From JBBQLG01 sp038327655 (GTDB taxonomy: Bacteria; Bacteroidota; Bacteroidia; Cytophagales; Spirosomataceae), in NCBI GenBank assembly GCA_038327655.1, contig JBBQLG010000123.1, positions 1-19,226 of the forward strand: DNA of 19,226 nt. Direction: 5' to 3'. Shown here piece after piece: positions 6,741-14,888 of the stretch; positions within the stretch are counted from its first letter, which is position 1, and every line of letters begins with the position of its first letter. The notes under the pieces are model-generated. The model searched no databases. It had not been told where the DNA came from and saw only the letters and a program-made list of their open reading frames with translations. The position numbers and the translations under genes are program-made.

Positions 6741-8255
6741 ATGAATCCAGATACACCTCAGGCAGCCGCCCCCCAGGCACCCGCCACTTCCTTACAGGAT
6801 ATTATTTCGCACGCCAAAGAATATGGCTTTGTTTTTCCGTCGTCCGAAATCTACGACGGGTTGCAGGCCGTGTACGACTATGGTCAGAATGGCGTCGAAC
6901 TGAAAAATAACCTCAAGACGCTGTGGTGGAAAGCCATGACGCAGCTCAACGATAATGTCGTCGGTATCGATGCGGCCATTTTTATGCACCCGCTGACGTG
7001 GAAAGCTTCCGGCCACATCGACTCGTTCAACGACCCGATGATCGACAACCGGGACTCCAAAAAACGGTACCGCGCCGACCAACTCCTCGAAGCCAAAGCC
7101 GAAGCCTACGAAGCCGCCGGTGAACCCGAAAAAGCCCAGGCACTACTGAACGAGATGGGTCGTCTGCTGGGCAACAATGATCTGGAAGCCGTGCGGGAAC
7201 TCATCATTTCGGAAGGCATCAAAGACCCCGTTTCGGGCAACGCCAACTGGACCGAAGTGCGGCAGTTTAACCTGATGTTCGCGACGCAGATTGGCTCCTT
7301 AGCCGATGACGCCAGCGAAATCTACCTCCGTCCCGAAACGGCACAGGGTATCTTCGTGAACTTCCTGAACGTGCAGAAGTCGGGCCGGATGAAGATTCCG
7401 TTTGGCATTGCGCAGATCGGCAAGGCGTTTCGCAATGAAATTGTCGCCCGGCAGTTTATCTTCCGAATGCGGGAGTTTGAACAAATGGAAATGCAGTACT
7501 TTGTCCGGCCCGGCACCGAAATGCAGTGGTTTGCCCATTGGCGGGAGACCCGGCTGAATTTTCATAAAGCCATTGGTCTCCCCGCCAGCAGCCTGAAATT
7601 TCACCCGCACGAGAAACTGGCCCACTACGCCAATGCCGCCGTCGACATTGAGTACAAATTCCCCTTTGGTTTCCGGGAAATGGAAGGTATTCACTCCCGC
7701 ACCGATTTCGACCTGAAAGCGCATCAGGAACTGAGCCGCAAGAAACAGCAGTACTTCGACAACGATATCGACCCGGAAACGAACAAGCCGTACGGCAACT
7801 ACATTCCGTATGTCGTGGAAACGTCAGTTGGGGCCGACCGGCTGTTTCTGGCGGTGTTCTGCAATGCGTTCACGAAGGAGAGCTTTGGCGAAGGCGACGA
7901 CCAGAAAGAGCGGACGTATCTGAAACTGCATCCGGCCCTTGCTCCCATCAAAGCTGCCATCTTCCCGCTGGTACGGAAAGACGGATTACCCGAGAAAGCG
8001 CAGGAAATCGTCAAAAGCCTGCGGTCAGAATTTCGGGTGATTTATGAGGAGCGCGACGCCATTGGTAAACGATACACCCGGCAGGATTTGATCGGCACGC
8101 CGTTCTGCATCGCCGTCGATTACCAGACCATCGAAGACAACACCGTTACGATCCGGTACCGCGACACGACCGAGCAAATCCGCGTCCCCATCAGCGAACT
8201 CAAAGCCCGCATCGGCCAGGAAGTAGCCATGGAGCGGATTCTGGAACAGATGTAA
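6741..8255 (+). CDS. glyS: Glycine--tRNA ligase, single-chain alpha2 type
   Basis: The product is 504 residues from ATG 6741. An in-frame ATG at 6699 would add 14 residues, but a TATTTTTG box lies between the two, so 6741 is preferred. The enzyme charges tRNA-Gly with glycine. Class II features are visible: the glycine-site segment RPETAQGIFVNF (197-208), motif 2 from FRNEI (230-234) through FIFRMREFEQMEM (239-251), and motif 3 with GADRLFLAVF (364-373). The anticodon-binding domain occupies roughly the last 95 residues (LAPIKAAIFPLVRKDGLPEKA onward). This is the archaeal/eukaryal-like dimeric GlyRS used by Bacteroidota, not the GlyQ/GlyS heterotetramer. The Ala/Pro-rich first 16 residues are probably disordered. 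It is divergent from the ATPase/PIN unit and convergent with the Uma2 gene. Confidence 0.95.
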   Translation: MNPDTPQAAAPQAPATSLQDIISHAKEYGFVFPSSEIYDGLQAVYDYGQNGVELKNNLKTLWWKAMTQLNDNVVGIDAAIFMHPLTWKASGHIDSFNDPMIDNRDSKKRYRADQLLEAKAEAYEAAGEPEKAQALLNEMGRLLGNNDLEAVRELIISEGIKDPVSGNANWTEVRQFNLMFATQIGSLADDASEIYLRPETAQGIFVNFLNVQKSGRMKIPFGIAQIGKAFRNEIVARQFIFRMREFEQMEMQYFVRPGTEMQWFAHWRETRLNFHKAIGLPASSLKFHPHEKLAHYANAAVDIEYKFPFGFREMEGIHSRTDFDLKAHQELSRKKQQYFDNDIDPETNKPYGNYIPYVVETSVGADRLFLAVFCNAFTKESFGEGDDQKERTYLKLHPALAPIKAAIFPLVRKDGLPEKAQEIVKSLRSEFRVIYEERDAIGKRYTRQDLIGTPFCIAVDYQTIEDNTVTIRYRDTTEQIRVPISELKARIGQEVAMERILEQM

Positions 8256-8275
8256 TTTGTCTCTGTTACTTACAC

Positions 8276-8308
8276 AAATGCCCTTGACCAGGAAAGTCAA
8301 AGGCATTT
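8276..8308 (+). terminator. Hairpin terminator after glyS
   Basis: The 13-base arms AAATGCCCTTGAC (8276-8288) and GTCAAAGGCATTT (8296-8308) pair with one mismatch around a 7-base loop. The right arm ends in TTT and is followed by ATGTTTCT, a weak T-rich tail. It lies 20 bases after the glyS stop, between convergent genes. On the minus strand the arm also ends in TTT, so it may work for both genes. Confidence 0.6.
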
Positions 8309-8351
8309 ATGTTTCTAAGGACAAGGATATATTCAGACTGTCAATTCGCTA

Positions 8352-8936
8352 TTACGACAGCCGACTCAACGGCATCGTAAAGCCGACCAGAACATCTTCT
8401 CCGGAGAGCGTTTTGTCGAAGCCTTCAACGATTTGAATCTCTCCATTGATTCGGAAAATATGCGTGGTCTGTGATTTAGGGTCAATGAGCCAGGCTAACC
8501 GGCAACCATTCTGCATCCACACATCAAGCATTTTGGCCTTTGTTGCTTTAAGCGTGTCTGTTGGCGATTGTAACTCAATCACGAAGTCAGGGCAAAGTGG
8601 CGGAAACTGCTCTTTCTGCCGCTCGGACAGCGCGTTCCAGCGGTCGAGTTGTATCCAGGCGACATCGGGCGATCGCGTGCTGCCGTCTGCCAGCCGGAAT
8701 GCCGTTGATGAATCGAACATTTCTCCTTGCTGGCTTTCATCAAACCAGGGGAAAAATAAACTATATAGCCTAAAATTGATTTTTCCTGTTTTACCGCCTG
8801 TGTTGGGCATAATGATTAGTTTTCCGTCGGGTTCCCGCTCAAAGCGCAGGTCGGGATTGCGCTGGCAGAAGGCGTAGAATTCCTCGTCAGAAAGGACGTG
8901 TCCGGCTTCTAAGGGCAGTTCTTCAATTGCTTCCAT
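8352..8936 (-). CDS. Uma2-family (DUF820) PD-(D/E)XK endonuclease-like protein
   Basis: The product is 194 residues from ATG at 8936-8934 (MEAIEELPLEAGHVLSDEEF). The frame is open to 9008, but that part lies over the groEL terminator, so the internal start is used. The Uma2 pattern is clear: FEREPDGKLIIMPNTGGKTG (32-51), the SPDVAW motif (89-94, D91), and PDFVIELQSPTDT (116-128), where D117, E121 and Q123 take the PD-(D/E)XK positions. Then come LKATKAKMLDVWMQNGCRLAWLID, with its conserved late helix and strand, and the usual TLSGEDVLVGFTMPL ending. Members of this family are abundant as stand-alone copies in cyanobacteria and Cytophagales, and their cellular role is largely unknown. It is likely cytosolic. 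It sits directly behind groEL and is probably transcribed separately because of the strong terminator in between. Confidence 0.88.
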   Translation of the reverse strand: MEAIEELPLEAGHVLSDEEFYAFCQRNPDLRFEREPDGKLIIMPNTGGKTGKINFRLYSLFFPWFDESQQGEMFDSSTAFRLADGSTRSPDVAWIQLDRWNALSERQKEQFPPLCPDFVIELQSPTDTLKATKAKMLDVWMQNGCRLAWLIDPKSQTTHIFRINGEIQIVEGFDKTLSGEDVLVGFTMPLSRLS

Positions 8937-8961
8937 CGGATTGCTTTTTGGTGAATATAAC

Positions 8962-8998
8962 AAAAAAACGCCCCCAGTTTCTTGACCGGGGGCGTTTT
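8962..8998 (-). terminator. Intrinsic terminator after groEL
   Basis: Arms of 11 bases, AAAACGCCCCC (8965-8975) and GGGGGCGTTTT (8988-8998), are perfect complements around a 12-base loop. Read on the minus strand, the GC-rich stem is followed by a run of seven T (complement of 8962-8968). It lies 25 bases beyond the groEL stop codon and separates groEL from the Uma2 gene. Confidence 0.88.
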
Positions 8999-9022
8999 CA
9001 TTAAGCAACAGGGCACTGATGA

Positions 9023-10660
9023 TTACATCATGCCACCCATGCCGCCACCACCGCCGTGGTTGTGACCACCGGCTGGTGCTTCTTCCGACTCATCGGCAAT
9101 CAGACACTCGGTCGTCAGCAACAGGGCCGCAATCGAAGCTGCGTTTTCCAGGGCCAGACGGGTTACTTTTTTCGGGTCGATAACACCAGCCGCGAACAGG
9201 TCTTCGTAGGTGTCAGTCTTGGCGTTGTAGCCGTAACCGCCATCACCGCCTTTTACGTTGTTCACCACTACGGAAGGCTCACCACCGGCGTTCTGAACAA
9301 TCGTACGCAGGGGCGACTCCAGGGCCATGCGGATGATGTTGATACCCGTGTTTTCGTCTTCGTTGATGCCACGCAGGGCTTCAATCGACTTCACGGCGCG
9401 GATCAGAGCCACACCACCACCGGTTACGATACCTTCTTCAACGGCCGCGCGGGTTGCGTGCAGGGCATCGTCAACGCGGTCTTTCTTTTCTTTCATCTCC
9501 ACTTCCGTTGCAGCACCGATGTACAGAATGGCAACACCACCCGACAGTTTGGCCAGACGCTCCTGGAGTTTCTCCCGGTCGTAGTCCGACGTCGTGTTTT
9601 CGATCTGCGCTTTGATCTGGTTCACGCGGCCGTCGATGTCCGACTTCTCACCCACACCGTTTACGATGGTCGTGTTGTCTTTGTCGATCAGGATTTTTTC
9701 GGCTTGTCCGAGGTAATCCAACGTTGCGTTTTCGAGCTTGTAGCCGCGCTCTTCGCTGATGACCTGACCACCCGTCAGGATCGCGATGTCTTCCAGCATG
9801 GCTTTCCGACGATCACCGAAGCCCGGTGCTTTTACGGCGGCCACTTTCAGGGCACCCCGGATTTTATTGACGACCAGCGTTGCCAGAGCCTCACCATCGA
9901 CGTCTTCGGCGATGATCAGCAAGGGGCGACCGGTCTGAGCTACCTGCTCCAAAACGGGCAGCAACTCTTTCATGGACGATACTTTCTTCTCCGAGATCAG
10001 GATGTAGGGGCGTTCCTGCTCTACTTCCATTTTCTCGGTGTTGGTTACGAAGTATGGCGACAGGTAACCGCGGTCGAACTGCATCCCTTCCACGGTTTTT
10101 ACCTCCGTTTCGGTACCGCGGGCTTCTTCAACCGTGATCACACCTTCTTTACCCACTTTTTTCATGGCTTCGGCAATCATCTGACCGATTTCGTCGTCGT
10201 AGTTAGCCGAGATAGTGGCTACCTGCGCAATTCGCTCGAAGTCATCACCGATGGTCTGCGATTGCTCGGTCAGGTTGGCCGTTACAGCCGCAACGGCCTT
10301 GTCGATACCCCGCTTCAAATCCATTGGATTCGCACCGGCGGCTACGTTTTTCACGCCAATCGAGTAGATGGCCTGCGCCAGAACCGTTGCCGTTGTGGTA
10401 CCGTCACCGGCCGAATCCGCCGTTTTCGAGGCTACTTCTTTTACCAACTGAGCACCCATGTTTTCCATGGCGTCCTTCAGTTCAATTTCTTTGGCAACCG
10501 TCACACCATCTTTGGTGATCTGGGGAGAGCCGAATTTCTTGTCCAGAATCACGTTCCGGCCTTTGGGTCCGAGGGTTACCTTCACGGCATCCGCCAGGGT
10601 ATCAACGCCCCGCTTGATCTTGTCGCGGGCTTCGGTATCGAAAAATATTTTCTTAGCCAT
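9023..10660 (-). CDS. groEL: Chaperonin GroEL (60 kDa)
   Basis: The product is 545 residues from ATG at 10660-10658, the normal GroEL length. With GroES it forms the double-ring cage that folds cytosolic proteins using ATP. Diagnostic segments are the start AKKIFFDTEARDKIKRGVD, the nucleotide loop KVTLGPKGRNVILDK (27-41), GDGTTTATVLAQAI near residue 86, DALHATRAAVEEGIVTGGG in the second equatorial part, and the flexible Gly/Met-rich tail GGGGGMGGMM at the end. The tail carries one His pair (GGHNHGG) before it. It lies 81 bases downstream of groES on the same strand, and the pair is probably one transcript ended by the 8962-8998 terminator. Codon use is strongly biased, as expected for a very highly expressed gene, which explains the long spurious open frame on the opposite strand. 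Confidence 0.98.
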   Translation of the reverse strand: MAKKIFFDTEARDKIKRGVDTLADAVKVTLGPKGRNVILDKKFGSPQITKDGVTVAKEIELKDAMENMGAQLVKEVASKTADSAGDGTTTATVLAQAIYSIGVKNVAAGANPMDLKRGIDKAVAAVTANLTEQSQTIGDDFERIAQVATISANYDDEIGQMIAEAMKKVGKEGVITVEEARGTETEVKTVEGMQFDRGYLSPYFVTNTEKMEVEQERPYILISEKKVSSMKELLPVLEQVAQTGRPLLIIAEDVDGEALATLVVNKIRGALKVAAVKAPGFGDRRKAMLEDIAILTGGQVISEERGYKLENATLDYLGQAEKILIDKDNTTIVNGVGEKSDIDGRVNQIKAQIENTTSDYDREKLQERLAKLSGGVAILYIGAATEVEMKEKKDRVDDALHATRAAVEEGIVTGGGVALIRAVKSIEALRGINEDENTGINIIRMALESPLRTIVQNAGGEPSVVVNNVKGGDGGYGYNAKTDTYEDLFAAGVIDPKKVTRLALENAASIAALLLTTECLIADESEEAPAGGHNHGGGGGMGGMM

Positions 10661-10741
10661 TGTTTTTCAAAGTTTGTGGTTTGTGGTTGTGGTTCGTCGC
10701 TACAAACCGCATCGGCAGCCCAGAACGAACGACAAACTAAA

Positions 10742-11032
10742 TTACAGGATTGCGAAGATGTCGGATTCGCGCATGATGAGAAATTCTTTGCCGTCGACGG
10801 TGATTTCCGTGCCGGCGTATTTGCCGTACAGCACCACGTCGCCCACAACAACCGTCATTGGCTCATCCTTTTTGCCATTACCCACGGCGACGACCGTGCC
10901 GCGCTGTGGTTTTTCTTTGGCGGTATCGGGGATGATGATGCCAAAACTCGTTTTCTCTTCAGCCGGGGCGGCCTCGACCAGCACCCGATCAGCCAGCGGT
11001 TTCACTTTTACGTCTTCTGCTGCTGTTGTCAT
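10742..11032 (-). CDS. groES: Co-chaperonin GroES (10 kDa)
   Basis: The product is 96 residues from ATG at 11032-11030, the usual GroES size. It caps the GroEL ring. The family core KPLADRVLVEAAPAEEKTSFGIIIPDTAKEKPQ covers residues 11-43; it includes the mobile-loop hydrophobic triplet III followed by Pro (32-35), which docks on GroEL. The later part GDVVLYGKYAGTEITVDGKEFLIMRESDI also matches. A seven-residue polar N-terminal extension (TTAAEDV) precedes the core. It is the first gene of groES-groEL. No CIRCE-type TTAGCACTC inverted repeat was found upstream. Two other palindromes lie there instead (11067-11078 and 11149-11182). Confidence 0.97.
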   Translation of the reverse strand: MTTAAEDVKVKPLADRVLVEAAPAEEKTSFGIIIPDTAKEKPQRGTVVAVGNGKKDEPMTVVVGDVVLYGKYAGTEITVDGKEFLIMRESDIFAIL

Positions 11033-11066
11033 AATAGTAATTGATTAAGGTTAAAACTGATTAAGT

Positions 11067-11078
11067 TTTCGTACGAAA
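11067..11078. promoter_or_regulatory. 12-bp palindrome upstream of groES
   Basis: TTTCGTACGAAA is a perfect 12-base palindrome located 34 bases upstream of the groES start codon. Its position suits an operator or part of the promoter for groES. Short palindromes arise by chance, so it is only suggestive. Confidence 0.3.
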
Positions 11079-11148
11079 CCTGTCACACCGGGCTTGCCAA
11101 CATCTGTGCCAGTTCAAAAGACTGACAAAATTTCCGAACGGTATCCGC

Positions 11149-11182
11149 TAAACAGGTTTTTTGCCAATTATAAACCTGTTTA
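11149..11182. promoter_or_regulatory. 11-bp inverted repeat with 12-base spacer between groES and the divergent gene
   Basis: TAAACAGGTTT (11149-11159) and AAACCTGTTTA (11172-11182) are perfect reverse complements, separated by 12 bases (TTTGCCAATTAT). The 23-base centre-to-centre spacing is near two helical turns, which suits a dimeric regulator touching both half sites; an RNA hairpin is the alternative. It lies 117 bases upstream of groES and 103 bases upstream of the plus-strand gene at 11285. It is not a CIRCE element. Confidence 0.5.
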
Positions 11183-11284
11183 AGGGGTCTGCTGGTCGAA
11201 ACAGCGAATTGTATTTGGAAGAATAAGGCGTTTACCCTACATTATACTACCGAATACACCAACTGTTTTTACCGCGTAACACCT

Positions 11285-12010
11285 ATGAAAAAATTGCAGC
11301 CTGACTGGTTGACACAGGGATGGATCGACGCCGAGTATCAGCAATACGTCATAATGGCCTATTTACAGGAAGTTCAGCGTAATTTTTCGGACCAGAAACT
11401 CCATCCCGATTTGCCCGAACTGCGGACACACTACGAAAACAGCCTGTCGTTTCGGCGGTGCAAAGGTACGTTAAATGAAGCCTTTCCCAAGCGAGTGGTT
11501 CGGATTGACCCCAAACGACAACAGCTCGACTACAAATCCGAGGTAACGGACGATGGCCTGCTGACCGAAATTGACGCCATCATGGAATTTGCCGAGCCGC
11601 GTTTTGGGCAGCTACTGGCAGAAGGGCAGCAGTTGTGGGAAGACATTGCCCATTCGCTGACGATGGAGCCGGTGGGGTTGATGCCGCTCCGCCCCGACGA
11701 AGGCTATCTGTTGCTCCACCGCACCGGAACACCCGAACGCACCGCTTCCGAAACGCATATCTACCAGTTTTCGGTGACGTTGTTCGACGAACGCCAGCCC
11801 GGTGGCCGAACGGTGCATCTGCAATTCGTGGAAATCCGGCGCAAGAGCATCGGTACGACCTTCGAGAACATGAAATTAGAGTTGGTCCGCCGGAACCGTC
11901 ACCTGCCCAACCCGGCCACATTTTTGCTCGAAAGCAAGCGCAATTACCCGGTTCAGGAAACGCTGCTGCCCATTGCCCGGCAATTATTGGTAAAAGCCGC
12001 AGCCGCCTGA
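11285..12010 (+). CDS. Protein of unknown function (241 aa)
   Basis: I do not recognise a family. The product is 241 residues from ATG 11285 (MKKLQPDWLTQGWIDAEYQQ). It looks like a soluble cytosolic alpha/beta protein: no signal peptide and no membrane segment. The first half holds a helix-rich segment (WLTQGWIDAEYQQYVIMAYLQEVQRNF, about 8-34) and later an acidic stretch around TEIDAIMEFAEPRFGQLLAEG. The second half has alternating strands (EGYLLLHRTG, IYQFSVTLFDE, TVHLQFVEIRRKSIGTTF) and ends in a helix. No catalytic or nucleotide-binding motif is evident. Base composition matches its neighbours, so it appears native. It is divergent from groES across 252 bases containing two palindromes, and convergent with the MFS gene, whose stop lies only 28 bases away. 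Confidence 0.75.
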   Translation: MKKLQPDWLTQGWIDAEYQQYVIMAYLQEVQRNFSDQKLHPDLPELRTHYENSLSFRRCKGTLNEAFPKRVVRIDPKRQQLDYKSEVTDDGLLTEIDAIMEFAEPRFGQLLAEGQQLWEDIAHSLTMEPVGLMPLRPDEGYLLLHRTGTPERTASETHIYQFSVTLFDERQPGGRTVHLQFVEIRRKSIGTTFENMKLELVRRNRHLPNPATFLLESKRNYPVQETLLPIARQLLVKAAAA

Positions 12011-12038
12011 GTACGTTCAGCCAGCGCAGTTCCGGTGC

Positions 12039-13382
12039 TTATCCGGCGTTGGCTACCGCCACCCGGATGGCCGTTCGGTACGCGCTCAGTCCCCAACCGT
12101 AACTCGCCAGGCCCAGCGTACTCCCGACGACCATAACGATAGCCAGCGATTGATGGATGGCCTTTTCGTCGTGGAAAACGTAGTCCGTCAGCAGGGCCAC
12201 CAGTGTTGGCCCGAAGCCGAGCGCAATCAGGTTCAGGATGAGCAGGTAGACCGCCGACGCCATCGCCCGCGCCTGATTGGGCATAATTTCCTGAATGGCT
12301 GCCGACGATGCGCCCAGCGGAAAGGCCACAAAAAAGCACGGAATGGGCAGCAGGGTAACCAATACGTTCGGATCGGTAATCAGACAAACGCCCGAACTGA
12401 GCAGAATACCCGCAGCCGCGATGATGCCCACGCGCAGTTTACCATCGGTGTAGCCGCGACGCGTAAACCGGTCCGCCAGCCGTCCGCCGAGCATAATGCC
12501 GCTGGTAGAGAAAACGGTGATGATGGACCCGTAGAGCAGGCCGATGTGTCCGCTTGTCCAGCCGAACCGACGCACGAACAGCGTTGGCATCCAGGCACTG
12601 GTCGCGTAGGCCACCAGCGACACAAACGTGATGCCAAGGGTGACGCTAAAGAACGCCCGCCGTTTTTGCCCAATGAGCCGAAATACGTCTGCAATGGACA
12701 GCGTTTGGACCCGCCCGGCCGCGTCGATGAGCAGATTTCGGCGGACGGGTTCGTTGATGAGCCGCACCAGCCCGGCCAGCAGCAACCCCGGCAGACCAAT
12801 GTAGACGAAGATCAACTGCCACGAAAAGACCGTACCGATAAAGGGCAGCGTTACCGTATCGGGGCCATTGCCCATGCCGACCAGCGCGGCCCCGATGAGT
12901 ACGGCGATGCCCGAACCGAGGTAAACACCAGCCGAATACACACTGATGGCCGTGGCTAATTTCTCCTTCGGAAAGTAGTCGCTCAGCAGCGAATAAGCCG
13001 CCGGCGAGAGGGTAGCCTCCCCCACGCCAACCCCCATTCGGACCAGAAAAAACTGCGTGTAGCTTTTTACCGCCCCGCCCAATGCCGTCATCAGGCTCCA
13101 GGCGGCAATGCCCAGCACGATAATGTTCCGGCGGTTGGCGCGGTCGGCCCAGCGACCAATAGGCACGCCCAGCAGGGTATAGAACAGGGCAAAACTCAGG
13201 CCCATGAGCAAACTCACCTGCGTATCGGTGAGGTGCATGTCGCGTTTGATCGGTCCGACGAGCAGGCTCAAAATCTGCCGGTCGATGAACGAGGACACAT
13301 ACGCCAGCATGAGCACGAAAACGACGGTCCAGGAATAACCCGGCCGAAACGGGAATACGGGAGGTTGCGGATGGGGAGCCAT
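12039..13382 (-). CDS. Spinster-like MFS transporter
   Basis: The product is 447 residues from ATG at 13382-13380 (MAPHPQPPVFPFRPGYSWTV). An upstream open stretch to 13472 encodes nothing transporter-like, so the internal ATG is chosen. It is a 12-helix major facilitator. The start of TM1 reads VLMLAYVSSFIDRQILSLL (24-42), with the FxDRQ pattern of spinster-type proteins. Motif A is GVPIGRWADRANRRN (72-86). TM4/TM5 carries RMGVGVGEATLSPAAYSLLSDYF, and a second motif-A-like loop GGRLADRFTRRG starts the C-terminal half. Eukaryotic spinster proteins move sphingolipids or lysophospholipids; bacterial substrates are mostly unknown, so none is assigned. It is convergent with the 11285 gene and divergent from the efflux operon across 210 bases. 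The efflux neighbour does not by itself imply a shared substrate. Confidence 0.85.
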   Translation of the reverse strand: MAPHPQPPVFPFRPGYSWTVVFVLMLAYVSSFIDRQILSLLVGPIKRDMHLTDTQVSLLMGLSFALFYTLLGVPIGRWADRANRRNIIVLGIAAWSLMTALGGAVKSYTQFFLVRMGVGVGEATLSPAAYSLLSDYFPKEKLATAISVYSAGVYLGSGIAVLIGAALVGMGNGPDTVTLPFIGTVFSWQLIFVYIGLPGLLLAGLVRLINEPVRRNLLIDAAGRVQTLSIADVFRLIGQKRRAFFSVTLGITFVSLVAYATSAWMPTLFVRRFGWTSGHIGLLYGSIITVFSTSGIMLGGRLADRFTRRGYTDGKLRVGIIAAAGILLSSGVCLITDPNVLVTLLPIPCFFVAFPLGASSAAIQEIMPNQARAMASAVYLLILNLIALGFGPTLVALLTDYVFHDEKAIHQSLAIVMVVGSTLGLASYGWGLSAYRTAIRVAVANAG

Positions 13383-13592
13383 AGCCGATTCAGGATTTGG
13401 CAGAAAACCCGAAACTACCTGATTTCTACTTAGTTTAGACAGTGAATGCCCTGCTCCCTGCCGACACCACAACTCCCATGCTTTGGACAGGTACGGTGGC
13501 CGCGCTACAGTCTTACCACAGATTTAACCGGTACTATTGTGCCTCAAGTATTACCCACGCGTATTGCCCCCAGGGCTTTTAATCGAAACGTT

Positions 13593-14876
13593 ATGCAACC
13601 ATGTCGACCCGCAGTCCGGCTTTTGGGACGGACCTTGTGCCGGTTGATTGGGCTGCTGGCCATTCTGGCGGGAAACGTTCGGGCGCAGGATACGCTCCAG
13701 CGTCGCTCACTGGACTTTTACCTGGAACAGGGGTTGCGCAACAGCCCGCTGCTGAAGGAGAACAGCAATGCCATCGGCCTCAACCGGTTAGACAGCCTGA
13801 TTAACATCGCCATCAACAAGCCCTACGTGCAGGGCATCGGGCAGGTGCTGTACGCCCCGGCCAATCAGCGGTTTGGCTACGACCAGAACAATACCAACGG
13901 CGGGCTGTATTCGGGCCTTGTGCAGGTAAACCGCAACCTGCTGTACCGCAAAAATCTTCGCATCCAGAACAATCTCAACTCCGCCCTGCGCGACTCATTA
14001 GTCAACACCATCCGCATCAACGGGAACGACCTGCAGAAGGCCATCGTCGACCTGTACCTGACGGCCTATCAGGACTATCAGCAGATGACGATCTTCAACG
14101 ATCTGTTCAAAATCCTCTCCCGGCAGAACGAGTTGCTGAAAAGTCTGCTGCGGTCGGCCATTTTCGCCCAGTCAGATTATTTGGCGTTCCGGGTCGATTT
14201 ACAGCAGAGCGAGATCAACTACGAGGGGGCCAAAATCCAGTTTTTGCAGGATTTACTGATTCTGAATACGCTCTGTAACATTCCCGACGTAGCCCTGGTC
14301 CGGCTCGACAAACCAGCTCTCTCGCTGCGGCCCAATTTTACACTCGACGATAATCCGTACCTGCTCCGGTTCCGCTTCGACAGCCTGATTATCGAAGGCA
14401 ACCGGCGCGTGATCGACATTTTTTACCGCCCCACGCTCGACCTCTACGCCAACGGCGGAACCAGTGCCGTGGCCGTTACCGACATTGGTCGGCGGTTGGG
14501 CTACAGCGTCGGCATGAACGCAACGATTCCGATTTATAACGGCAATCAGCGCCGGTTGCAATACCAGAAACTGAACGTCGCCCAACTGAACATCCAGAAC
14601 TACCGGGGGCAGTACATCAACCGCTTCAACCTGCGGCTGCGCACGGTAAACGAGCAGTTGCGGGTCAATCAGACGCTGCTGAGCCTGACCGAAAAGCAGA
14701 ACACCGACGTCGAAAACCTGCTGACCATCAGCCAGGCGCGGCTGTACCGGGGCGATATGTCGGCCATCGACTACCTGCTGATTGTGCAGCGATACCTGAA
14801 CATTAAACTGACCCTGAACCAGTTAACCATTCAGCGACAACGGTTCGTGAGTGACTTCAACTACCGTAATTACTGA
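13593..14876 (+). CDS. TolC-family outer-membrane efflux channel
   Basis: The product is 427 residues from ATG 13593. The frame is open upstream to 13446, but only from 13593 does a proper signal peptide follow: basic start, hydrophobic LIGLLAILAG (18-27), cleavage likely after NVRA (31). The mature part opens with RRSLDFYLEQGLRNSPLLKENSNAI, the usual first helix of the TolC repeat. It shows two long helical stretches with Leu/Gln/Asn-rich coiled-coil character, and strand segments such as YRPTLDLYANGGTSAVAV and RRLGYSVGMNATIPIY. A trimer forms the outer-membrane beta barrel and periplasmic tunnel of tripartite pumps. It is the first gene of the operon, and the adaptor gene follows after only 12 bases. 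Substrate unknown. Confidence 0.88.
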   Translation: MQPCRPAVRLLGRTLCRLIGLLAILAGNVRAQDTLQRRSLDFYLEQGLRNSPLLKENSNAIGLNRLDSLINIAINKPYVQGIGQVLYAPANQRFGYDQNNTNGGLYSGLVQVNRNLLYRKNLRIQNNLNSALRDSLVNTIRINGNDLQKAIVDLYLTAYQDYQQMTIFNDLFKILSRQNELLKSLLRSAIFAQSDYLAFRVDLQQSEINYEGAKIQFLQDLLILNTLCNIPDVALVRLDKPALSLRPNFTLDDNPYLLRFRFDSLIIEGNRRVIDIFYRPTLDLYANGGTSAVAVTDIGRRLGYSVGMNATIPIYNGNQRRLQYQKLNVAQLNIQNYRGQYINRFNLRLRTVNEQLRVNQTLLSLTEKQNTDVENLLTISQARLYRGDMSAIDYLLIVQRYLNIKLTLNQLTIQRQRFVSDFNYRNY

Positions 14877-14888
14877 TCCCCTCCCGCC

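Noticed and set aside
10661..10741. Repeated ACCACAAAC-like units in the groES-groEL gap
   Set aside because: Short and imperfect, with no structure or known motif; probably simple-sequence drift in a spacer.
9056..11044. 662-codon open frame on the plus strand opposite groEL and groES
   Set aside because: It mirrors two unmistakable chaperonin genes. Strong codon bias in highly expressed genes removes antisense stops; the translation is rich in Phe, His, Gln and Arg and looks like no protein family.
11033..11284. CIRCE (HrcA) operator upstream of groES
   Set aside because: Searched by eye for TTAGCACTC and GAGTGCTAA on both strands; not present.
12150..12959. 269-codon plus-strand open frame opposite the MFS gene
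   Set aside because: Low-complexity Gln/Arg/Asp/Gly-rich translation typical of the reverse of a membrane-protein gene.
13383..13592. Short open frames and a possible shared promoter region between the MFS gene and the efflux operon
   Set aside because: No clear TAnnTTTG box or strong inverted repeat was found; near matches (TAGTTTCG on minus, TACTATTG on plus) are too weak to list as features.
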